A DNA stretch of 64,000 nucleotides from assembly GCA_965243755.1 (NCBI GenBank), contig CBDEVW010000006.1:434001-498000 (forward strand). The letters run 5' to 3'. Each line of letters begins with the position of its first letter. Position 1 is the stretch's first letter. The translations under genes were made by a program, and so were the position numbers. Positions 1-8,746 of this stretch are shown one piece after another. Below the pieces are notes generated by a model that ran no database searches, was not told where the DNA came from, and was given only the letters and a program-made list of their open reading frames with translations. Origin of the DNA: JANSWY01 sp965243755. GTDB taxonomy: Bacteria > Bacteroidota > Bacteroidia > Cytophagales > Cyclobacteriaceae.

Positions 1-1
1 C

Positions 2-1141
2 GAAGAGTATAAGAAATATATTGACCCAATTGTAACATTACTCAATGAAGCGGCTGACCTTTCTGATAATGAATCGTTTGCAAACTTCCTGCGACTGAAA
101 GCAGAAGCACTAACAACAGACAACTATTATGATGCTGACGTGGCATGGATCGACATGAAAGACAGCAAGTTTGATATCGTATTTGGTCCTTTTGAACAAT
201 ACTCAGATCACATAAAGGGAGTGAAAGCAAAATATGAGGCTTACATTGAGATCATCGATCAGGAAGCAAGTGCAGATCTGGAGAAATACACTGGTTACCT
301 CAAGGAAATGGAGGAAAACCTGCCAATACCCGATGAATACAAATCTGTGGTAGAAGGACTAACGGCCAATTTTACAGTAGTTCGTGATATCATTAGAATG
401 GGGGAGGCCCGAATTGGTTACCAGGCAGTAGCTACAAATCTACCAAACGACCCTAAGGTTCATCAGACGAAGGGAACCAAAAAGACATTCTGGAAGAACA
501 TGTTTGAAGCCAGGTTCAATGCAATTATTAAGCCTGTTAGTCACAAGCTGATTGATGAATCACAATTGCAATATTTGTCAGATGACGGCTTTTTTAAGTT
601 TGTGCTGATGCACGAGATCTGTCATGCCATTGGCCCGAGAGAGGTGAAGACCGGACCTAATAAAGGAAAAGCAGTGAATGCATCTATTGGTCCAAATTAC
701 AGTCCGCTTGAAGAAGCAAAAGCAGATATTACGGGGCTGTATTCTTTGGCCTATCTTATGGATAAGGGTGTTGAAGACCGAAGCAGGGACAAAGAATTCT
801 ACGTTTCTTTCCTCGGAAGTTTATTCAGATCCATCAGGTTTGGACTGGACGAGGCTCATGGAAAGGCTGCTGCGATATCATTAAATTACCTGTTGGAAAA
901 TGGAGGAATACTGTATAACGAAGAAACCAAAAAGTGGTCGGTGGACTTTGAGAACTTTGAAGAGGGAGTGAAAAAACTGGCCGCAGAAATGCTGATTCTT
1001 GAAGGTGATGGTGATAACGTTAAAGTACAGGCATTCTTCGATCGATGGACAAGAGAAACACCGATGTTAAAAGAAGCCATTGAGAACACCAGCGATATTG
1101 CCATTGATGTGTTACCTGTAAGAGAAATTATTTGGGAGTAG
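2..1141 (+). CDS. M49-like (dipeptidyl peptidase III type) zinc metallopeptidase, 5' end outside the window
   Basis: The frame is open from base 2, so the true start lies upstream; the first in-window ATG (140) falls inside conserved sequence and is not the start. About 379 residues are visible. HEICH at bases 611-625, followed roughly 45 residues later by EEAKAD, gives the two zinc-binding motifs of M49-like peptidases. Classical DPP III has HExxxH; this form has HExxH, as in the bacterial group often annotated as dipeptidyl-peptidase 3 family. The segment DIVFGPFEQY near the left edge is also typical of the family. It probably removes dipeptides from oligopeptides. Signal peptide and full length cannot be judged because the N-terminus is missing. 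Confidence 0.8.
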   Translation, partial: EEYKKYIDPIVTLLNEAADLSDNESFANFLRLKAEALTTDNYYDADVAWIDMKDSKFDIVFGPFEQYSDHIKGVKAKYEAYIEIIDQEASADLEKYTGYLKEMEENLPIPDEYKSVVEGLTANFTVVRDIIRMGEARIGYQAVATNLPNDPKVHQTKGTKKTFWKNMFEARFNAIIKPVSHKLIDESQLQYLSDDGFFKFVLMHEICHAIGPREVKTGPNKGKAVNASIGPNYSPLEEAKADITGLYSLAYLMDKGVEDRSRDKEFYVSFLGSLFRSIRFGLDEAHGKAAAISLNYLLENGGILYNEETKKWSVDFENFEEGVKKLAAEMLILEGDGDNVKVQAFFDRWTRETPMLKEAIENTSDIAIDVLPVREIIWE

Positions 1142-1159
1142 CGTTAATGATTTTAAACA

Positions 1160-1195
1160 GAAATGAAAAGAGAGTGTCCTGCGATGACACTCTCT
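1160..1195 (-). terminator. Intrinsic terminator after katG
   Basis: AGAGAGTGTC (1169-1178) pairs perfectly with GACACTCTCT (1186-1195) across a 7-base loop. On the minus strand the stem is followed by a T-rich stretch (CTTTTCATTT), so it serves katG best. It may also end the convergent peptidase gene, although the plus side has no T run. Confidence 0.7.
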
Positions 1196-1224
1196 CTATA
1201 GTTGATGCCTTCACATAGCTGTAA

Positions 1225-3432
1225 TTAGTTAAGCTCAAACCTATCCAACATCATTACCTTGTCCCATGCGGCAACAAAATCCTTGAGGAACCTTTCCTGC
1301 CCATCGGATGCACCATAGACTTCAGCCAGTGCCCGCAATTCGGAATTGGAACCAAATATCAAATCTACCCGGGTGCCTGTCCATTTTAGTTCACCTGTTT
1401 TTCGGTCCTTTCCCTCAAAGATCTCTTCAGCTTCTGAAGTTGCTTTCCAGGTAGTCCCAAGGTCAAGGAGATTGACAAAGTAATCATTGGTCAATGCCCC
1501 AGGAGTCTTAGTAAATACACCGTGTGCTGAGCCATCGAAGTTTGTGCTCATCACTCTCATTCCACCAAGCAACACAGTCATTTCTGGTGCTGTAAGTGTC
1601 ATCAGCTGGGCCTTATCAATAAGCAATTCTTCTGATTTTACGTCATACTTTCCGCAATTGTAGTTTCTGAACCCATCAGCTATGGGTTCCAGTACGGCAA
1701 ATGCTTCCACATCTGTTTGTTCGGCTGAAGCGTCTGTTCTGCCAGGAGTGAAGGGGACCGAAATATCGTGCCCTGCATTTTTAGCAGCCTTTTCCACACC
1801 GGCACATCCTGCCAATACAATGAGGTCAGCAAGGGAAACTGGTTTGCTGAATCCTTTTTGAATTCCCTCCAACGTATCAAGCACCCTGGCTAGCTGGTCT
1901 GGATTATTTACTTTCCAGTTCTTTTGAGGAGCCAGTCTTATTCTGGCGCCATTAGCTCCACCACGCTTGTCCGATCCACGAAATGTAGATGCTGATGCCC
2001 ATGCTGTGGAAACCAGCTCCGAGACGGAAAGGCCTGAATTCAATATTTGACTTTTTAATGATTGGACATCCTGGTCATTGATCAACTCATGTGTTACTGG
2101 TGGTATAGGATCCTGCCAGATCATGTCTTCCTCAGGTACTTCAGGACCCAGGTATCGGGCTTTTGGTCCCATGTCTCTATGAGTTAGTTTGTACCATGCT
2201 TTAGCGAATGCATCAGCAAATTCATCTGGGTTTTCGTAGAACCTTCTGGAAATTTTTTCATATTCGGGATCAAACCTTAAGGAAAGGTCTGTTGTAAGCA
2301 TGAAAGGAGCATGCTTTTTGGAGGGATCATGTGCATCCGGTATCAGACCTTCACCTGCGCCACCTTTTGGCCTCCACTGATGAGCTCCTGCCGGACTCTT
2401 AGTAAGCTCCCATTCATATTCGAAAAGGTTTTCAAAGAAATTGTTACTCCATTGTGTAGGGGTTTTGGTCCATGTGCCCTCAAGCCCACTGGTAATGGTA
2501 TCACCTCCTTTGCCTGTACCATAGGAATTGGCCCATCCCATACTCTGCATTTCAATAGGGGCGGCAGCAGGCTCTCTTCCAACATGTGGTTCCTCTGGAG
2601 CAGCTCCATGTGTTTTGCCAAATGTATGTCCTCCGGCAATTAGAGCTACCGTTTCTTCGTCGTTCATTGCCATACGGCCAAATGTTTCCCTAATGTCCTT
2701 TGCTGCGGCGATGGGGTCAGGATTTCCATTAGGTCCCTGCGGATTGACATAAATCAAGCCCATCTGGACAGCCCCAAGAGGATTTTCTAGTTCACGGTCT
2801 CCCGTATACCGTTTGTCTCCCAGCCATTCTGTTTCTGTTCCCCAGTAAACATCCTGTTCTGGTTCCCAAACATCCGCTCTTCCGCCAGCAAAACCGAATG
2901 TCTTAAATCCCATTGATTCCAGGGCACAGTTCCCTGCAAGTATCATCAGGTCTGCCCAGGAGATCTTTTTGCCATACTTTTGCTTCACTGGCCAAAGTAG
3001 GAGTCGGGCTTTGTCGAGGTTGGCATTATCCGGCCAGCTATTGAGAGGTGCAAATCGCTGGGTGCCTGATCCCCCTCCACCACGACCATCGGCAATTCGA
3101 TAAGTACCTGCACTATGCCAGGCCATTCGGATAAATAAAGGACCATAGTGACCAAAATCTGCGGGCCACCAGTCTTGTGAATCAGTCATGATGTCATAGA
3201 TGTCCTGTTTAACCGCATTCAGATCAAGACTTTTAAATTCTTCGGCGTAGTTAAAATCATCTCCCATTGGATCAGATAAGGAGGAGTTTTGACGAAGGAT
3301 GTTTAATTTCAACTGATTGGGCCACCAGTCCTGATTGGAAGTACCACCACCAGCGGTGTGATTGAGAACATTACTTAAAAACGGGCATTCTGCAGCGCCA
3401 TTAGTGCTACCATGAGGATTGTTGTTTTCCAT
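1225..3432 (-). CDS. katG: Catalase-peroxidase KatG
   Basis: A 735-residue bifunctional haem catalase-peroxidase that removes hydrogen peroxide, of usual family length. Distal-site residues are R102, W105 and H106 (RMAWHSAGTYR). The residues forming the family's Met-Tyr-Trp cross-link are present as W105, Y228 (GLIYVNP) and M254 (FGRMAMND), and the proximal haem ligand is H269 (GGHTFGKTHG). The C-terminal half is the degenerate second peroxidase domain. No signal peptide is evident, so it is probably cytoplasmic. The gene lies directly downstream of an OxyR homologue in the same direction, with a LysR-type inverted repeat about 30 bases before the start codon. Peroxide induction through OxyR is the natural inference. 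Confidence 0.97.
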   Translation of the reverse strand: MENNNPHGSTNGAAECPFLSNVLNHTAGGGTSNQDWWPNQLKLNILRQNSSLSDPMGDDFNYAEEFKSLDLNAVKQDIYDIMTDSQDWWPADFGHYGPLFIRMAWHSAGTYRIADGRGGGGSGTQRFAPLNSWPDNANLDKARLLLWPVKQKYGKKISWADLMILAGNCALESMGFKTFGFAGGRADVWEPEQDVYWGTETEWLGDKRYTGDRELENPLGAVQMGLIYVNPQGPNGNPDPIAAAKDIRETFGRMAMNDEETVALIAGGHTFGKTHGAAPEEPHVGREPAAAPIEMQSMGWANSYGTGKGGDTITSGLEGTWTKTPTQWSNNFFENLFEYEWELTKSPAGAHQWRPKGGAGEGLIPDAHDPSKKHAPFMLTTDLSLRFDPEYEKISRRFYENPDEFADAFAKAWYKLTHRDMGPKARYLGPEVPEEDMIWQDPIPPVTHELINDQDVQSLKSQILNSGLSVSELVSTAWASASTFRGSDKRGGANGARIRLAPQKNWKVNNPDQLARVLDTLEGIQKGFSKPVSLADLIVLAGCAGVEKAAKNAGHDISVPFTPGRTDASAEQTDVEAFAVLEPIADGFRNYNCGKYDVKSEELLIDKAQLMTLTAPEMTVLLGGMRVMSTNFDGSAHGVFTKTPGALTNDYFVNLLDLGTTWKATSEAEEIFEGKDRKTGELKWTGTRVDLIFGSNSELRALAEVYGASDGQERFLKDFVAAWDKVMMLDRFELN

Positions 3433-3460
3433 GTCTTATTTGCGATTAATAGATTGTTTG

Positions 3461-3475
3461 ATAAGGTAAACTTAT
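3461..3475. promoter_or_regulatory. Candidate OxyR/LysR-type operator upstream of katG
   Basis: ATAAG-N5-CTTAT is a 15-base inverted repeat containing the T-N11-A core of LysR-type sites. It shares the outer ATA...TAT and inner A with the E. coli OxyR half-site pattern. It lies 29 bases before the katG start in the 178-base katG-oxyR gap. No second well-matched half-site with 7-base spacing was found, so the call stays tentative. Confidence 0.4.
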
Positions 3476-3610
3476 GATAATGTTTATTTATATTATTTAT
3501 GAACTTATTAGTTTAGCTTATTGCTTGTTGTCAATCCCCGTTTCGTATTAATTTAAAGAAACTTCATTAAACGCAAAAGGTCTTAGCGCTCAATCGTCCA
3601 TGATTTTTAA

Positions 3611-4555
3611 TTAATGCATCTCGATGTTTGGGTCAACGATTTCATAGTCATTTTGTGTTAGCATATGTGATGGGATATTGGATTTGATGTATTCCTCAAG
3701 TAAGCTTATATACCTGGCCTTATCAAAGTTGGGAGTCATGATCAGGCTGATTTCCCGTGCTTTGGGTTTGCCTTTAAATTTCTTCAATGATTCCTCCTGA
3801 TCACCACTCAGGCTAAGTGTTGTCAGCTCCGGTAAAATGGTATATCCACCACGGTTGTCAACTATCCTAATCAGTGAATCAATAGAGTTGCTTTGATAGA
3901 TGAACTTCTTACCTTCCCTTACAGAACTGAGGTCGCAAAAATCATTGATCTGATCTCTGAAGCAGTTACCTTCATCCAAAAGCCACAAGGCATCATAATT
4001 AATGTCTTCAACGCCAATTTCCTGGGTATCTTTCAGGTCTTCAACAGAGGCATAGATATAAAACCTTTCATAAAACAAGGGGATGTGTTTGATGCCATAT
4101 ACATCAATTGGTGTAGAGATTATCCCAACATCCAGTTCTCCATTTCTAACATTAGTCACTATTTCTTCCGTAAGTTGCTCCTTGAAGATCAATTGTAAAT
4201 TAGGATGATCATTGTGAATGGATTTGCTGAACAAAGGGAGTAAAAAAGGAGCTAGTGTGGGAATGATGCCAATTTTCACTGTACCTGAATAATCCTCCTG
4301 AAGAGCTGAGGCAAAGTTTTCTAATTGTTTTGCTCCAGATACAAGTTCCTGTGCACGGATTAGGAAAAGCTCTCCATCCTTAGTAACTTTTAATGGAGAG
4401 GTATTTCGATTGAACAGTTTAATGCCAATTTCTTCTTCAAGTTTCTGGATTTGAAGACTAAGACCTGGCTGGCTGATCGAAAGCACTTCCGCAGCTCTCT
4501 TGAAATTCTGGTATTTTCTAAGTTGAAGCGCGTAACGGAGTTGTGTTAATGTCAT
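3611..4555 (-). CDS. oxyR: Hydrogen peroxide-inducible activator OxyR (LysR family)
   Basis: A 314-residue LysR-type regulator with an N-terminal winged helix-turn-helix (residues 1-60, including SISQPGLSLQIQKLEEEIG) and a C-terminal LysR substrate-binding fold. What makes it OxyR rather than a generic LysR protein is the redox cysteine pair C198 and C207 in EGNCFRDQINDFC. This spacing and context match Cys199/Cys208 of E. coli OxyR, which form the peroxide-sensing disulphide. It sits upstream of katG in the same direction and divergent from the ankyrin gene at 4642, so it could control both. An AT-rich gap of 86 bases separates it from the ankyrin gene. Confidence 0.93.
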   Translation of the reverse strand: MTLTQLRYALQLRKYQNFKRAAEVLSISQPGLSLQIQKLEEEIGIKLFNRNTSPLKVTKDGELFLIRAQELVSGAKQLENFASALQEDYSGTVKIGIIPTLAPFLLPLFSKSIHNDHPNLQLIFKEQLTEEIVTNVRNGELDVGIISTPIDVYGIKHIPLFYERFYIYASVEDLKDTQEIGVEDINYDALWLLDEGNCFRDQINDFCDLSSVREGKKFIYQSNSIDSLIRIVDNRGGYTILPELTTLSLSGDQEESLKKFKGKPKAREISLIMTPNFDKARYISLLEEYIKSNIPSHMLTQNDYEIVDPNIEMH

Positions 4556-4641
4556 AAGTTCTACTTATTGAATTATAAATATTATAAAAACAATTTAATC
4601 TAGCTTGTTGTTTTTTAGAAATTATAAAACCAAATAGACTC

Positions 4642-5118
4642 ATGCAGGAGACCTTAACTAACAATATTTTTCAGGCCATACGGGAACAGGACACAGCTTC
4701 TATCAAGTCGATTATAAATTCTAGTGGTGAGAAGGTTCATGAACGGGATGACAGGGGATTTACACCGTTGATTTTCGCCACATATATGGGATCCGTGGAG
4801 ATTGCTGAATTATTGTTAAAACATAAAGCAGAGGTCAACCAACAGGATGGTGCTGGAAATACGGCTCTGATGGGAGTTTGCTTCAAAGGACACCAACCAT
4901 TGGCGCAGCTATTAATTCAGAATGGAGCAGACGTTCATATGAGAAATCATCAGGGGACGACAGCATTGCACTTTGCTGCTATGTTTGGTAAAAAGGATAT
5001 TGCGGAATTGTTGTTGAGCTCCGGAGCTGATGGGGCCATGAAAGATGAAAAAGGCCTGACAGCATTGGAACATGCTAAAATGCAGGGGCATCATGAAGTG
5101 ATGAAGCTTTTGGAATAA
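4642..5118 (+). CDS. Ankyrin-repeat protein linked to the katG-oxyR group
   Basis: A 158-residue protein without a signal peptide, made almost entirely of ankyrin repeats. At least four are visible, with consensus pieces such as GFTPLIFATYMGSVEIAELLL, GNTALMGVCFKG and GTTALHFAAMFGKKDIAELLL. Ankyrin repeats are protein-binding scaffolds with no catalysis of their own. The position matters: in Pseudomonas aeruginosa AnkB is encoded next to katB and is needed for full catalase activity, and a Campylobacter ankyrin protein supports catalase haem loading. A helper role for KatG is therefore plausible here, but it rests on neighbourhood only. The gene is divergent from oxyR. Confidence 0.88.
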   Translation: MQETLTNNIFQAIREQDTASIKSIINSSGEKVHERDDRGFTPLIFATYMGSVEIAELLLKHKAEVNQQDGAGNTALMGVCFKGHQPLAQLLIQNGADVHMRNHQGTTALHFAAMFGKKDIAELLLSSGADGAMKDEKGLTALEHAKMQGHHEVMKLLE

Positions 5119-5170
5119 GTGGGAGTGGGTAATCAGAATAGGTAAATAACATTAACCCAAATATACAACT

Positions 5171-5710
5171 ATGTATTACCTGATCAGTATTCAAGGGAAA
5201 TACGCGGTGCATTATCGGTTCAAAGAACAGTCTGCACAGAATTTTAAAGCGTTGGTGCAGGCCATCACCGGTAAGTGTTGCGCGGTTGTCTCATCCAGGT
5301 TTAGGACTGATGTGATTTATTGTTCTAATAAGATTACACCCAAAAATATTCTTCAGTTATGGGCCATGAATCTTCATGAAGAATTTTCCCGAAAACAACG
5401 TCACCTGTTCATTTTCAAGTCAGGAAAAGAAAACGTGCTCAATTATTATTTTTCCTCTCTCAATAAACTAAGTCATCTTTCGGACTGGTACCAGGAATAT
5501 GTCTCTGAGTTCAATCAATTGCTGTCTTTGGATAGAAACAATCCAGTGCTGAAGATGATCGCCGAATGTGACAACTATCTTATCAGGAGCCATCACGCAG
5601 AGGACCGGCCGCCATTAGTGGGTCAAGGGTATGTGCAGTCTCCTTTGGATGAGAATGAAATTATATGGATGTTGAGAGATTTACTTGAACGACCAGAAAA
5701 AAGTAACTGA
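5171..5710 (+). CDS. Conserved-looking hypothetical protein
   Basis: A 179-residue protein I do not recognise. It has no signal peptide, membrane segment or obvious metal motif and is rich in aromatic and basic residues. The N-terminus (MYYLISIQGKYAVHY) looks like a beta-hairpin, and the C-terminus is charged and helical (DENEIIWMLRDLLERPEK). It follows the ankyrin gene by about 50 bases in the same direction and ends 1 base before the convergent DUF4159 gene. It may be cotranscribed with the ankyrin gene. The compact reading frame and fit between neighbours support a real gene; no function can be assigned. Confidence 0.7.
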   Translation: MYYLISIQGKYAVHYRFKEQSAQNFKALVQAITGKCCAVVSSRFRTDVIYCSNKITPKNILQLWAMNLHEEFSRKQRHLFIFKSGKENVLNYYFSSLNKLSHLSDWYQEYVSEFNQLLSLDRNNPVLKMIAECDNYLIRSHHAEDRPPLVGQGYVQSPLDENEIIWMLRDLLERPEKSN

Positions 5711-5711
5711 G

Positions 5712-6356
5712 TTACTCGTTAGTAAAGGCAAATGAGATAATATTGGCACCCATTTTCAATGCCTTTTGTCTCACCTCTTCCGGATCATTATATATGGATT
5801 GATCTTCCCAGCCATTTCCCAGATCACTTTCATAAGTATAAAAACAAACCAGTCTCCCTTCATAAATGAGTCCAAATCCTTGTGGGGGTTTTCCATCATG
5901 CTGGTGGATTTTGGGAGGGCCTTCAGGGAAATCATATTTTTGATGATATATTGGGTGATCAAAAGGAAGCTCTACAAATTCCAATTCAGGAAAGACCTTT
6001 TTCATTTCAAGCCGGATGAATTGATCGAGACCGTAGTTGTCATCAATATGAAGAAACCCACCGGAAATCAGGTATTTTCTCAAATTTTCAGCATCGGCGT
6101 TACTGAATGACACATTGCCATGTCCGGTCATGTAAACATACGGATAAAGAAATAGCTCTACACTCCCCACTTCAACTACCTCTTCTTCACGAGCAATGTT
6201 AGTCCTAAGATTACGGTTGCAAAACTGAATTAAATTAGGCAGAGCCGTTTTATTTGCATACCAGTCGCCTCCTCCATCATACTTCAGTTTGGCAATTTTA
6301 AGGTCCTGTCCCATTAGAGTAGAGGAAAACAGGAGTATGATGATCAATAATCTCAT
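5712..6356 (-). CDS. DUF4159 family exported protein
   Basis: A 214-residue protein with an N-terminal signal sequence (MRLLIIILLFSSTLMGQ) followed by a DUF4159 domain. The domain has a flavodoxin-like or glutamine-amidotransferase-like layout, with GGFLHIDDNYG and VELPFDHPIYHQ as recognisable pieces. DUF4159 proteins are common in Bacteroidota and often sit near DUF58/BatA-type gene sets; the activity is unknown. It is probably periplasmic. It is separated by 4 bases from the upstream HAD gene (6361-7023) in the same direction, suggesting cotranscription. Confidence 0.85.
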   Translation of the reverse strand: MRLLIIILLFSSTLMGQDLKIAKLKYDGGGDWYANKTALPNLIQFCNRNLRTNIAREEEVVEVGSVELFLYPYVYMTGHGNVSFSNADAENLRKYLISGGFLHIDDNYGLDQFIRLEMKKVFPELEFVELPFDHPIYHQKYDFPEGPPKIHQHDGKPPQGFGLIYEGRLVCFYTYESDLGNGWEDQSIYNDPEEVRQKALKMGANIISFAFTNE

Positions 6357-6360
6357 AGGG

Positions 6361-7023
6361 TTACTTTTGAATTAATGCTTCTAACTGCTCAACGGAAATA
6401 TCTTTAAAATTATTGATATTCAGGTCAGTATTAGTCAATTCTTCTTCGGTATGCGTGGTGATGAGTCCCACAACTTTGGATCCTGCAGCTTTTCCTGCTT
6501 CTATACCAAGCAGGGCATCCTCAAAAACAATACAATTTCCTGAAGGCAGCCCTAGGGAATCAGCACATTTCTGATATACCTCGGGATCAGGTTTTCCTTT
6601 GGTCACATATTTATCATAGATCACCGCCTCAAAGTAGTCCCGTATATTAAGTCCATCCAGTGTGAAATTCACATTTTCAATTGGGGCAGAAGTTCCAACC
6701 GCCATTTTCACACCTTGCGAACGAGCGTTCTCCAAAAATTCTATCAGACCTTCTACAGGAGAAAGATCATTCTTATAAAGCTCACGGTACAAGGCTTCCT
6801 TTTCAGTTCCAAATGCCTGCGCCTGCTCATCAGTCACATTGCTGTCAAAGAACTCTTTTACAATCGTTTTGAGTGTTTTGCCATTAATGTTCTTTTTGTA
6901 TTCTTCTTCAGTCAATGGTTTACCATGTTTTTCAAAGAACCTGATCCATGCTTGCAGGTGATAGTCATGATTGTCCACAATGACGCCATCCATATCAAAA
7001 AGAAGGCCTATGTTTTTGTTCAT
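6361..7023 (-). CDS. HAD-family phosphatase/phosphomutase, beta-phosphoglucomutase-like
   Basis: A 220-residue HAD hydrolase of subfamily IA. Motif I is FDMDGVIVDNHDYH, with D10 as predicted nucleophile and D12 as acid/base. Motif II is the VGTSAPIENV region, the motif III lysine lies near KGKPDPEVY, and motif IV is VFEDALLGIEAGKAAG. The helical cap after motif I and the overall length match beta-phosphoglucomutases and sugar-phosphate phosphatases. The substrate cannot be decided from sequence. It lies between the broken phosphatase gene and DUF4159 on the minus strand, 6 bases after the former, and probably belongs to one transcript. Confidence 0.85.
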   Translation of the reverse strand: MNKNIGLLFDMDGVIVDNHDYHLQAWIRFFEKHGKPLTEEEYKKNINGKTLKTIVKEFFDSNVTDEQAQAFGTEKEALYRELYKNDLSPVEGLIEFLENARSQGVKMAVGTSAPIENVNFTLDGLNIRDYFEAVIYDKYVTKGKPDPEVYQKCADSLGLPSGNCIVFEDALLGIEAGKAAGSKVVGLITTHTEEELTNTDLNINNFKDISVEQLEALIQK

Positions 7024-7029
7024 ACCTTG

Positions 7030-8663
7030 TTAATCAAATAATTCTAAAATTGGTTTTCCTGTTGAAGCATTAGGTAATTTAAATTCATACTTCAAGCAAA
7101 TGGTGGGTATGATGTCGATTATTTCGTGGTAGTTTACGGATTTTTGAGCTTTGATGTTTTTGCCATAAATCAAAAGTGGAACATGGGTATCATAAGGGTA
7201 GCCAGTTCCATGATTAGTGCCTTTGTTACCATAGGAAGTAGGAAACCAACCTGGCTCATATATTACAAATACATCCCCTGATCGCTTCGGGTGGAAGCCT
7301 CGTTGTAGTTTGGCTTTTACTCCCTGAGTGTAATCATTTTTTAGCAGCTCGGTGGCGGTGTAGGCTTCCTTGATACCATCAAAAGTCATTAATAATTCCG
7401 CAATGTCTTCCTGGAATGTGGCTATCGAAAGACCTTTTAGACTTGATAAGTGTCCTGTTTAAAAACACCTGATCATTACCTGTATTCAGGATCCAGTTTC
7501 CTTCGCCGTATTTTTGGGTAATATACCTGCTCAGTTCCCATTTCATTGGGGCAGATTGTATATAGCCGGCGGGTATGTTGTTGTCCATTAATCTTTGAGG
7601 TACCTCTGCCACAGCATGATCAGCAGTAAGGAAAACAACATACTCATCCTTTCCTACTTTTTCATCGAGGGTTTTGAATAACTGAGCAAGCTCAAGGTCG
7701 AGCCTTAAATAGCAATCCTGTGTTTCGATGGCATTGGGTCCAAAACGATGACCAATATAGTCTGAAGCAGAAAAGCTAATGGTCAGGAAATCTGTAATGT
7801 GGTCTTTCCCAAGTTCTTCAGCCTGAATGGCGGACTCTGCCAGTTGCCTGATCGCTGTGTTGCCCCAGGGTGTGTTTGGTAGTAAGCCGTAATGCCCTGA
7901 TTGCTCTTGCAGCGCTTTCAGGTCGTATGGGAATATCGGTTTGCTCGCTGAGGAATTGATAGATGCTTCATAGGGAGAATTATCAGGGCCACTCGCAGTA
8001 TATTCAGACAATGGTAAAAGTGGTTCCCAGGTCTGGCTTAAGTATTTTTTTACCCAACCCTGCTCATTAAATTTTTGAACCCATTTTGGAAGAGATTCCT
8101 GATAATAGCTACTTGTTACAAAATTACCTGTTTCCCAATCGTACCAGTAAGCGCCATCAGGTAAATGACCAGTTGGCAGTATCGCACCACGATTTTTGAT
8201 GGATAAACCAATGACCTTTGCTCTTTTTTGGGAACTCAGTTTTAGTTCGTCTGCAAAATTTGGTGACCAACAGGTTTTTGGGGGAGTACATACCACTCAT
8301 ATTGTCAACCCCGATGGTTTTTGTGGTGCTGTCTCCGACACAATTAACCTTACCTTTTTCCCGGACATACCATTCATTGCCAATGATGCCATGATAAGAA
8401 GGGGTGGTGCCACTGAATATTGAAGCGTGACCAGGGCCGGTATTGGTAGGGGTGTAGTTGTAATGAGTGTTAAGGGAATAGAACCCATCATTCATCATCC
8501 TTTTGAATCCATCGGGTCCAAATTTATCTTCATACCTGTACAGGTAATCAATTCTCATTTGATCAACCACAATGCCCACAATCAGTTTTGGTTTGTCCTG
8601 GCTTGTAGCATAGATGGAAGATGCCATCAATATTATGGTTAGTAACGAACGCCATCGTTTCAT
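7030..8663 (-). pseudogene. PafA-type alkaline phosphatase, interrupted by two +1 frameshifts
   Basis: Three consecutive frames encode one protein of about 543 residues. Frame 1 runs from ATG 8663 (signal peptide MKRWRSLLTIILMASSIYA) to about 8258, frame 2 to about 7436, and frame 3 to the stop at 7030. Catalytic residues are intact: VVDQMRIDY metal site, nucleophile T75 in TNTGPGHAS, N96 in GNEWY, the K-x-R pair in SIKNRGAIL, and TADHA and HGTGYPYDTH metal ligands. This is the arrangement of Elizabethkingia PafA phosphate monoesterase (Thr79, Asn100, Lys162, Arg164). The shifts lie at homopolymers (8255-8261 and 7435-7438), and each is corrected by removing one base. It may be a young pseudogene or a local sequence error. 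An upstream in-frame ATG at 8708 would add 15 residues before the signal peptide and is less likely. Confidence 0.85.
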
Positions 8664-8746
8664 TGACCTCATATAGTTTGTAAGATTTCCGACGTGCAAT
8701 TTCACCAAAAAAAATCTAATCCCCGGTATGAAGTTCCATTAACTTA

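Noticed and set aside
4573..4587. TTATAAATATTATAA as a second OxyR site between oxyR and the ankyrin gene
   Set aside because: It is only approximately symmetric and lies in a gap that is almost entirely A/T, so chance similarity is likely.
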